The translations under genes were made by a program, and so were the position numbers. From assembly GCA_027347805.1 (NCBI GenBank), contig DAIEQP010000117.1:1-5424 (forward strand): a DNA stretch of 5,424 bases, in the 5' to 3' direction. The stretch is from Ignavibacteria bacterium (GTDB lineage Bacteria; Bacteroidota; Ignavibacteria; Ignavibacteriales; Melioribacteraceae). This document shows positions 1-5,424 of the stretch, piece by piece; position 1 is the stretch's first letter; each line of letters begins with the position of its first letter. The notes under the pieces were generated by a model. That model ran no database searches. It was not told the origin of the DNA and saw only the letters and a list, made by a program, of their open reading frames with translations.

Positions 1-1
1 A

Positions 2-412
2 GATTATCTTGAAGGTGATGATAGAAAAATTCAGCAGGTATTATCAAATCTTTTAAGCAACGCAGTAAAATTTACACCTAAAGGAAAAATTGTTCTATCA
101 GTTTATAGAGATGAAATACACAAGATTGATTTGAATAAAATATTTGTACATTTTGTGGTTAGCGATACCGGGATTGGGATCCCAAAAGAAAAACAAGAAC
201 TCATTTTCGAAAGCTTTACACAAGTGGATGGGTCGATTACTAGAAAATATTCAGGTTGCGGATTGGGTTTGGCAATTGTCAAAAGAATTGTCGAAATATT
301 AAATGGTAAAATATGGTTCGAAAGTGAATTTGGAAAAGGAAGCAGCTTTCATTTTATTGTTGAACTAAAAAAATCTATTACAAAAAAAGAAACAAACATT
401 TTATTGAATTAA
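2..412 (+). CDS. Sensor histidine kinase, C-terminal ATP-binding part (5' end cut by window edge)
   Basis: This is the last 136 residues of a histidine kinase, read in a frame already open at the left edge. The HATPase_c motifs occur in order: an N box (LSNLLSNAVKFT, visible residues 14-25), a G1 box (DTGIGIP, 55-61), an F box (IFESFTQ, 68-74) and a G2 box (GCGLGLAIV, 85-93). The domain binds ATP and phosphorylates a histidine in the missing upstream part. The frame ends about 40 residues after G2 with a short lysine-rich tail, so there is no C-terminal receiver on this protein. The TTG at 131 is not a start, because the N box lies upstream of it in the same frame. G2 has Cys where Thr is usual (GTGLGL). 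A receiver gene begins 13 bases after the stop and is a natural partner. Sensory domains and any membrane segments are outside the window. The domain call is very secure; the signal sensed is unknown. Confidence 0.93.
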   Translation, partial: DYLEGDDRKIQQVLSNLLSNAVKFTPKGKIVLSVYRDEIHKIDLNKIFVHFVVSDTGIGIPKEKQELIFESFTQVDGSITRKYSGCGLGLAIVKRIVEILNGKIWFESEFGKGSSFHFIVELKKSITKKETNILLN

Positions 413-425
413 AGCAGAGAAGAAT

Positions 426-821
426 ATGAAAACTTTAGTCGCTGAAGACGACTTCATTAGCAGACTTGTTTTGCAAAAGATGCTTTTACCTTTTGGTCAT
501 TGTGATATAGCTGTGAATGGAAGGGAAGCAGTTGAGGCTTTTAATCTGGCAATGTCCGAAGGGAATCCGTATGATCTTATTTGTCTTGATATAATGATGC
601 CCGAAATGGATGGTAAGGAAGCATTGAGTCTTATCCGCTTAAAGGAAAAGCAGCTAAACATTGAACCAAGAAATGAAGCTAAAATTATTATGATTACAGC
701 TCTTGATACCCCGAAAGATGTTGTAGATGCGTATTATAAAGGAGGTTGTACTTCATATTTGGTAAAACCAATTAATAAAATAAAGATCGGTAATTCATTA
801 AAAGATCTGAATCTTATTTAA
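426..821 (+). CDS. Single-domain response regulator (CheY-like receiver)
   Basis: This 131-residue protein is one receiver domain with nothing attached. It has the acidic pocket (E7, D8, D9), the phospho-acceptor D55 in the motif LDIMMPEMDG, the switch Thr T91 (MITA), an aromatic switch position at Y111, and the conserved K114-P115. All residues needed for phosphorylation are therefore present. It resembles a widespread family of free receivers that act as phosphate shuttles or through protein contact; no DNA-binding or enzymatic output domain is present. The loop after beta-3/alpha-3 (about residues 71-85) is somewhat long and charged, as is common in that family. The start is preceded by the purine-rich stretch AGAGAAGA (416-423), and the gap from the upstream kinase stop is only 13 bases, which suggests one operon. 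Its kinase could be the truncated one upstream, the PAS-GAF kinase downstream, or both; the sequence does not decide. Confidence 0.95.
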   Translation: MKTLVAEDDFISRLVLQKMLLPFGHCDIAVNGREAVEAFNLAMSEGNPYDLICLDIMMPEMDGKEALSLIRLKEKQLNIEPRNEAKIIMITALDTPKDVVDAYYKGGCTSYLVKPINKIKIGNSLKDLNLI

Positions 822-829
822 TAATTAAT

Positions 830-858
830 TTGTCTCATAATTTTCTTTGAATTATGTT
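830..858 (+). promoter_or_regulatory. Possible weak sigma-70-type promoter for the PAS-GAF kinase
   Basis: TTGTCT (830-835) and TATGTT (853-858) are separated by 17 bases, and each matches four of six positions of the TTGACA/TATAAT consensus. Transcription would begin around 865, leaving a short leader before the kinase ribosome binding site at 867-874. In DNA this AT-rich such matches arise by chance, and the kinase may simply be read through from the receiver gene. It also overlaps an inverted repeat. Confidence 0.2.
836..856 (+). repeat. Short perfect inverted repeat between receiver and kinase genes
   Basis: CATAATT (836-842) is followed by a 7-base spacer and its exact reverse complement AATTATG (850-856). 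A G-U pair between 843 and 849 could extend the stem to eight. The stem has only one G-C pair and no following T run, so it is not a standard terminator. It could be a weak RNA hairpin, an operator half-site pair overlapping the possible promoter, or chance. Confidence 0.3.
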
Positions 859-882
859 CGGAGCGTAGAAAGGAATATATAA

Positions 883-2532
883 ATGGACACCGAAAATATT
901 AATCGTCCTGGTGAGGAAAATAATTCACAAAATACCTCACCTAATTTTACCGAACATGATTTGTTAATGGCACTTCTTGAATCAAGCAAAGATCATATCT
1001 ATTTCAAAGATAAAAGTAGCAGGTTCATTAAAGTAAGTGATGCTTTAGCAAAGAGACATCATGTTAGTGCTGAACAAATGATTGGGAAAAACGATTTTGA
1101 TTTTTTCGGACCAATTCATGCGCAGCAGGCGTTTGACGATGAAGCTGAAATAATGGAAACAGGTGAACCGAAGATTGATATAGAGGAAAAGGAAGATCAT
1201 CAGGATGGATCAGTTTCTTGGGTCTCAAGTACTAAAATGCCTTTGTATGATTACAAGGGAAATCTTTTAGGCACATTTGGAATTTCACGTGATGTTACAA
1301 GAAGAAAACGTGCAGAACTAATTCGTGAAGCTTTATTTGACATCTCTGAAGCAGTTTACACCTCCACCGATATGTTTAATTTGTATAAAACAATTCACGA
1401 AGTTGTTTCGAAATTAATGCCCGCAAAAAATTTCTATATCTCTCTTTATGATGAAAAAAATCAAATGCTGACTTTCCCATATTTTGTTGATGAATTTGAT
1501 GAACCTCAACCTCCCAAAAAAGTTGGAAGAGGTTTAACGGAATATGTGCTGAGGATTGGCAAACCAGCACTTATAGATGCTCAGACTGATCTGGATTTAA
1601 GATTAAAAGGTGAAGTTGATTTAATCGGCGAGCCTCAGGCACTTTGGCTCGGTGTTCCTCTTACAGTTGGTAATAGAACAATTGGCGTTATTGTTATTCA
1701 AGATTATGAAAATGTAAAAGCTTTTGGCCAGGAAGAAGTGCTTGTATTAACCTTTGTTGCTACTCAGATTGCACAAGTTATAGAACGCAAACGAAATGCT
1801 GAAGAAATTCAAAAGTATACTGAGGAATTGAAAAACCTAAATTCTGCTAAAGATAAATTCCTTTCAATCATCTCACACGATTTGAGAGCTCCATTAAATG
1901 GATTGTTATCGTTTTCTGAAATTCTGCTTGATGATTTTGCTTCACAGTCTGAAAATGAAAAAGAATTATTTATAGAAAACTTACAGTCATCTGTCAAAAA
2001 TCTTCTTTCTTTAACAGAGAATTTACTAATGTGGGCACAGCTGCAAAGTAAAGGTATTAAAGCAGACCCTCAGAAAATTGAATTGATGGATGTAATTAAA
2101 TCTGTTATGAGAACTCAGAATCTTGTTGCTAAGAACAAAGAAGTGCTGATGGAATTTTCTTGTGAACCGGATATTTTAGTGTATGCCGATCTTAATATGC
2201 TTGAAACTGTTTTGAGAAATCTTGTCTCTAATTCATTAAAATTTACAAAGAGGGGCGGGTTAATTACTATTCGAGGATTTGAAGAAAACAATTCGGTTAT
2301 TATACAGGTTGAAGACACTGGAATTGGTATGAGTAATGAGTTGACTCAGAATTTATTTAGAATAGATTCCAAAGTAACAAGAGAGGGAACACAAAGAGAA
2401 AAAGGAACAGGCCTGGGATTAATAATCTGCAAAGAGTTCCTAGATAAAAACAATGGTACAATCTCTGTCCAAAGCGAAATTAATAAAGGCACTGTTATAA
2501 CATTGTCTTTTCAATCCGGCAAGAATCGGTGA
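883..2532 (+). CDS. Soluble PAS-GAF sensor histidine kinase
   Basis: This is a complete 549-residue kinase. After a polar N-terminus rich in Asn and Glu comes a PAS domain (about 25-145) that begins with the DHIYFKDKSSRFIKV stretch and ends with a PAC-like GTFGISRDVTRRKRAE. A GAF domain follows (about 146-303), including VGRGLTEYVLRIGKPALI and LGVPL. A charged coiled linker (301-325) leads into HisKA, with the phospho-acceptor H332 in SHDLRAPLNG. The HATPase_c domain (about 430-545) has an N box (N446, N450), G1 DTGIGM (478-483), a short F box LFRI (491-494) and G2 GTGLGL (508-513). There is no signal peptide or membrane segment, so it is probably cytoplasmic and senses an internal ligand, redox state or a small molecule; the ligand is not readable from sequence. 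It has no receiver or output domain and so must pass phosphate to a separate protein, and the free receiver 61 bases upstream is a candidate. The start is supported by AGAAAGGA at 867-874, 8 bases before the ATG. Confidence 0.96.
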   Translation: MDTENINRPGEENNSQNTSPNFTEHDLLMALLESSKDHIYFKDKSSRFIKVSDALAKRHHVSAEQMIGKNDFDFFGPIHAQQAFDDEAEIMETGEPKIDIEEKEDHQDGSVSWVSSTKMPLYDYKGNLLGTFGISRDVTRRKRAELIREALFDISEAVYTSTDMFNLYKTIHEVVSKLMPAKNFYISLYDEKNQMLTFPYFVDEFDEPQPPKKVGRGLTEYVLRIGKPALIDAQTDLDLRLKGEVDLIGEPQALWLGVPLTVGNRTIGVIVIQDYENVKAFGQEEVLVLTFVATQIAQVIERKRNAEEIQKYTEELKNLNSAKDKFLSIISHDLRAPLNGLLSFSEILLDDFASQSENEKELFIENLQSSVKNLLSLTENLLMWAQLQSKGIKADPQKIELMDVIKSVMRTQNLVAKNKEVLMEFSCEPDILVYADLNMLETVLRNLVSNSLKFTKRGGLITIRGFEENNSVIIQVEDTGIGMSNELTQNLFRIDSKVTREGTQREKGTGLGLIICKEFLDKNNGTISVQSEINKGTVITLSFQSGKNR

Positions 2533-2579
2533 TATTGAAAAATTATTCTTGATATTTTTTTCACCATCATAAATTTCCG

Positions 2580-2610
2580 CTAACAAATTTTTTTCTGCCT
2601 ATTTTATAGT
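2580..2610 (+). promoter_or_regulatory. Possible promoter of the pectinase genes
   Basis: The 112-base gap between the kinase and the CE8 gene is the largest in the window and is where a promoter would be expected. TATAGT (2605-2610) matches five of six bases of the -10 consensus. The best upstream match is CTAACA (2580-2585), four of six, at a long 19-base spacing. Transcription would start near 2617 and give a leader of about 28 bases. The -35 is poor, so either an activator is needed or the call is wrong. No clear operator repeat is visible. Confidence 0.25.
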
Positions 2611-2633
2611 TAGTGTATTTCTTTTTTAATATT

Positions 2634-2647
2634 AAGGAGACAAATTG
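2634..2647 (+). promoter_or_regulatory. Ribosome binding site that fixes a TTG start
   Basis: AAGGAGA (2634-2640) is a near-perfect Shine-Dalgarno sequence 4 bases before TTG (2645-2647). No ATG or GTG start lies nearby in this frame; the next in-frame Met is residue 46, well inside the conserved fold. Starting at the TTG also gives a textbook signal peptide. Together these settle the start. Confidence 0.85.
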
Positions 2648-3865
2648 AAACGGCTCTTTATTTTATTTTTCATTTCTTTTAATCTGATAGTAACTGCACA
2701 GGACAAGAGAACAATAATTGTTGACCAAAACGGCAGCGGAGATTTTAAAACAATTACAGCCGCTATTCAGTCATTACCGATGTTTAATTATCAGCGCACA
2801 ATTATTTTTATCAAGAATGGTTCTTATAACGAAAAATTAAAAATTGATCAGGACTTTATTACTCTAAAAGGAGAAAGTAAAGAGAAAACAATACTTCACT
2901 ATTCACAATTGCGAAGTGATTGGAATACTAAAAAAGACTCAATTGGTCCGGGTGTAATTAATTTGTATGGAGATGATTTTATACTTGAAAATATGACTGT
3001 TGAAAATACTCAACCTCTTATTGGACCTCATGCGTTTACTATTTATGGATTTGGAACAAGGACAATTTTGCTTAATTGTAATTTGATAAGCAAAGGAGGA
3101 GATACGGTTTCGCTATGGGATTATAAAACAGGAATGTACTATCATGCGAATTGTAATTTTGTTGGCGCAGTAGATTTTGTGTGCCCGCGCGGCTGGTGCT
3201 TCATTCGAGATTCGAAATTTTATGAAGTGAATAAAACAGCTTCAATTTGGCATGCCGGAGGAGATAATTTAAATCAGAAATTTGTTATCACTAATTCCTA
3301 CTTTGACGGTGTAAATGGATTTGAATTGGGACGGCATCATTATGAAGCACAGTTTTATTTAATTGGTTGTAAATTTTCTGATAGCATGAGTACTCAGCCA
3401 ATTTATAGAGTCGTTTATTCAGATACAACAAAAAATCGCCCGTTTAATTGGGGACCCAGATATTTTTATTTTAATTGCCATGGAAATACAAAAGATCAGT
3501 TGTGGTTTCGAGATAATTTTTTTAAGCCGGAAATTGCAACGCCGGCTTGGACTTTTGATTTCAAGTGGAATCCTGAAACCGATGAGGGGCCTAAAATTCT
3601 AAAATACATACTGGAAACAAATTATTTAGTTTTATTTCTTGATGAAAAAGTTACCGTTTTCGGATTGCCTGAAATTGAATCAATTACCGGTAAAGTTTTT
3701 AAATACTTGTCAGGAGGAGGTTCGGACACAATTCGATTTAAGTGTTCCACATTTTTTGATAAAAATGATTTGACCGGATTAAAAATATCGAATGGCGGGA
3801 AAATTATTGGCAACACTTCAACAATTCATGAAAGACAAATAGAATTGAATAAAATTCCATTTTGA
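2645..3865 (+). CDS. Exported pectinesterase-family protein (CE8-like, divergent active site)
   Basis: This 406-residue protein has a signal peptide (MKRLF, a hydrophobic core to about 16, and a likely cut after VTA, residue 18). A right-handed beta-helix of the pectin methylesterase family follows: IIVDQNGSGDFKTITAAI (24-41) is the family's opening motif, then YNEKLKI (61-67) and TLKGESKEKTIL (73-84). The catalytic-type aspartates are D153 (GGDT) and D177 (GAVDF), and the arginine is R230 (LGR). Classical enzymes remove methyl groups from homogalacturonan, making it cleavable by polygalacturonase, which fits the next gene. However, the first oxyanion Gln is His129, the Gln before the first Asp is Gly152, and the Trp two residues after the Arg is His232. 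The usual FIFG after the second Asp is FVCPRGWCF, with C180 and C185. Residues from about 312 to 406 form a beta-rich extension resembling an Ig-like/SwmB-type domain. The fold and export are secure; the exact ester cleaved is not. Confidence 0.85.
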   Translation: MKRLFILFFISFNLIVTAQDKRTIIVDQNGSGDFKTITAAIQSLPMFNYQRTIIFIKNGSYNEKLKIDQDFITLKGESKEKTILHYSQLRSDWNTKKDSIGPGVINLYGDDFILENMTVENTQPLIGPHAFTIYGFGTRTILLNCNLISKGGDTVSLWDYKTGMYYHANCNFVGAVDFVCPRGWCFIRDSKFYEVNKTASIWHAGGDNLNQKFVITNSYFDGVNGFELGRHHYEAQFYLIGCKFSDSMSTQPIYRVVYSDTTKNRPFNWGPRYFYFNCHGNTKDQLWFRDNFFKPEIATPAWTFDFKWNPETDEGPKILKYILETNYLVLFLDEKVTVFGLPEIESITGKVFKYLSGGGSDTIRFKCSTFFDKNDLTGLKISNGGKIIGNTSTIHERQIELNKIPF

Positions 3866-3875
3866 GGAAGCGATG
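3864..3875 (+). promoter_or_regulatory. GH28 ribosome binding site overlapping the CE8 stop codon
   Basis: The TGA of the CE8 gene (3863-3865) runs straight into GAGGAAG (3864-3870), which serves as the Shine-Dalgarno sequence for the ATG at 3873. Only 7 bases separate the two reading frames. This layout favours translational coupling, with a ribosome finishing CE8 able to reinitiate on GH28. Confidence 0.8.
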
Positions 3876-5424
3876 AAAAAAATATTAATAGCATTTCTTT
3901 TGGCTGCAGGAATACTTTTTCCACAATCACAAATTGAAAGTGAAATTCAAAAACACTTAAGCAATTTGCCTTTTGATTCGCCAAAAATTTCAATTCCTCT
4001 TTTTAAAGAAGATAAATTTGATATTAGAGAATTTGGTGCTAAAGCTGATGGAATATATATAAATACTTCAGCAATAAATCAGGCAATATCCGATTGTAAT
4101 TCAAAAGGAGGAGGTCATGTTCTGATTCCTGCAGGAATGTGGATTACAGGACCAATTGAATTGAAAAGCAATGTTGATCTGCATCTTGAGAAAGGAGCAA
4201 TTGTAATTTTTAGTGAGGATCATAAAAATTTTCAGTTGGCTCAAACATCTGCAAATTCATTTGAAGTTATGGCTCCGATTTATGGAAAGAATCTTGAAAA
4301 CATTTCTATTTCCGGCGAAGGTATTTTTGATGGTAATGGGCAAACCTGGCGGCCTGTTAAAAAAACAAAACTAACAGAAAATCAATGGAAAGAACTAATT
4401 GAATCGGGCGGAGTTGTTAATGAAAAAGGTGATATGTGGTGGACAAGTAAAGAAGCAATGGATGGGGAAAAATATCTTGCTACAAAAAGCAGGAAAGAAT
4501 TAACAAAAGATGATTTTGAAAAAGTGAAAGATTTCCTGCGACCTTATATGCTCTTTTTAGATAAGTGTAAAAATATTTTTCTCGATTCTTTCACTTTACA
4601 AAATTCGCCAAAATTTGCAATGAACTTGAAAAACAGTAATAATATTATTGCACGTAAGCTAATTGTGAATAATGAATGGTGGCATCAAAATGGCGATGGA
4701 CTTGATTTGAGTGCCTGCAAAAATGTTTTGATGTATGGCTGTCTTGTTAATGCCGGCGATGATGGAATCTGTATGAAGTCCAGCGGAGATTTCAAGGACC
4801 AATTTGGAATGGAAAACATTGTTATTGCTGATTGCAACGTATATCATGCTCACGGAGGATTTGTTGTTGGCAGTAATACCGATGGTGGAATTAGAAATAT
4901 TAGTGTGAAGAACTGCACATTTACATGGACTGATACTGGACTCAGATTTAAAAGCGGAATTGGCCGCGGTGGTAAAGTACAGAATGTTTTTATCGAAAAT
5001 ATTTATATGAAGGAAATTCAGGAAGAAGCAATAACTTTTGATATGTTTTACAGTGACGCGGGCGCGGTAAAAATGAAAGATGATAAAATAATCCAGACTA
5101 AAAGCCCATTCTTTAAAGACATATTCATGAAAAATGTTTTTGTTGATGGTGCCAAAAAAATATTTTTCGCAAATGGTTTACCCGAACTGCCTATCGAAAA
5201 TGTTTCTCTTTCAAACTCATTTTTTAAAAGCAAAGCAGGTTTCGATCTAACCAGCACATCTAAATTTTCTATTAATGGTATAAAAACTTCGCTGAAAGAA
5301 GGAGCTGCATTTATATTTAATAATTGTATTTCATTGTCGGCAGAGGGAATCACCTTTTTGAAGCCGATAAGAAAGTTTGCCAAAATTTCGGGTGCGAAAA
5401 CAAAGGATATTGTTTTTAGAAAAG
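3873..5424 (+). CDS. Exported polygalacturonase, glycoside hydrolase family 28 (3' end cut by window edge)
   Basis: There are 517 residues with no stop before the window edge, so the C-terminus is missing. A signal peptide (MKKIL, a hydrophobic stretch to about 16, cut probably within PQSQ, residues 17-20) precedes FDIREFGAKADG (49-60), the usual GH28 entry motif, and a right-handed beta-helix. All catalytic signatures are present: NGDGLD (N273, D275, D278), GDDG (D296, D297), HGG (H327) and RFK (R358, K360), matching the NTD, DD, GHG and RIK motifs. The enzyme hydrolyses alpha-1,4 bonds of homogalacturonan by inversion, in the periplasm or outside the cell. Residues about 161-223 are a charged insert after the DGNGQTW turn, seen in many Bacteroidota-type members; I infer it may close the cleft and favour exo action. 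The NEWWHQNGDGLDLS context is also typical of that group. It lies 7 bases after the CE8-like gene and is probably in the same operon. Confidence 0.95.
   Translation, partial: MKKILIAFLLAAGILFPQSQIESEIQKHLSNLPFDSPKISIPLFKEDKFDIREFGAKADGIYINTSAINQAISDCNSKGGGHVLIPAGMWITGPIELKSNVDLHLEKGAIVIFSEDHKNFQLAQTSANSFEVMAPIYGKNLENISISGEGIFDGNGQTWRPVKKTKLTENQWKELIESGGVVNEKGDMWWTSKEAMDGEKYLATKSRKELTKDDFEKVKDFLRPYMLFLDKCKNIFLDSFTLQNSPKFAMNLKNSNNIIARKLIVNNEWWHQNGDGLDLSACKNVLMYGCLVNAGDDGICMKSSGDFKDQFGMENIVIADCNVYHAHGGFVVGSNTDGGIRNISVKNCTFTWTDTGLRFKSGIGRGGKVQNVFIENIYMKEIQEEAITFDMFYSDAGAVKMKDDKIIQTKSPFFKDIFMKNVFVDGAKKIFFANGLPELPIENVSLSNSFFKSKAGFDLTSTSKFSINGIKTSLKEGAAFIFNNCISLSAEGITFLKPIRKFAKISGAKTKDIVFRK

Noticed and set aside
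131..412. A short gene starting at TTG 131
   Set aside because: The frame is open to the left edge and the upstream codons encode the N box of the same ATP-binding domain, so this TTG is internal.
1376..2318. Three minus-strand open frames of 62-67 codons
   Set aside because: They all fall inside the well-supported PAS-GAF kinase and show no motif or supporting ribosome binding site.
426..2532. A receiver and kinase split by a frameshift from one hybrid protein
   Set aside because: Each has its own start and ribosome binding site, the receiver has a natural C-terminal end, and a 61-base gap with several stops separates them.
2537..2562. A terminator after the PAS-GAF kinase (AAAAAT and ATTTTT arms with a T run)
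   Set aside because: The stem would contain only A-T pairs with a 10-base loop, which is too unstable for a convincing intrinsic terminator. Transcription may still end here by another means.
3622..4853. Two minus-strand 64-codon frames, one in the CE8 gene and one in the GH28 gene
   Set aside because: They are antisense to conserved coding sequence and their translations resemble nothing.
5048..5383. A 111-codon open frame on the minus strand
   Set aside because: It lies wholly inside the GH28 gene, has no recognisable domain, and is a typical antisense shadow.

Overview
The window is AT-rich and densely coded, with all five genes on the + strand and no gap longer than about 112 bases. Two features point to a Gram-negative bacterium of the Bacteroidota/Chlorobiota/Ignavibacteriota group: PAS-GAF sensor kinases and divergent pectinases of types common there. 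Clear purine-rich Shine-Dalgarno sequences (AAGGAGA, GAGGAAG, AGAAAGGA) and a TTG start fit Ignavibacteria better than classical Bacteroidetes, whose ribosome binding sites are usually weak. This placement is an inference from gene style, not from a marker gene.

Left half (1-2532), signal transduction. The window opens inside the ATP-binding domain of a sensor histidine kinase, whose start lies upstream. Thirteen bases after its stop comes a stand-alone CheY-like receiver with all phosphorylation residues. After a 61-base gap follows a complete soluble PAS-GAF-HisKA-HATPase kinase of 549 residues. No output domain (DNA-binding, GGDEF or similar) is visible, so these proteins look like part of a phosphorelay or a protein-protein signalling route.

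Right half (2645-5424), pectin breakdown. After a 112-base gap there are two exported enzymes. The first is a divergent pectin methylesterase-like protein (CE8) with a C-terminal beta-rich extension and a TTG start. Seven bases later comes a GH28 polygalacturonase that runs off the right edge. The ribosome binding site of the GH28 gene overlaps the stop of the CE8 gene, so the two are very probably co-transcribed and translationally coupled. Together they would de-esterify homogalacturonan and hydrolyse it to galacturonate outside the cytoplasmic membrane.

The most unusual feature is the CE8-like active site. Both aspartates and the arginine are present, but the two oxyanion-hole glutamines and the substrate-stacking tryptophan of classical pectin methylesterases are replaced. 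I saw no RNA genes, mobile elements, CRISPR arrays or attachment sites, and no convincing new multi-gene system.
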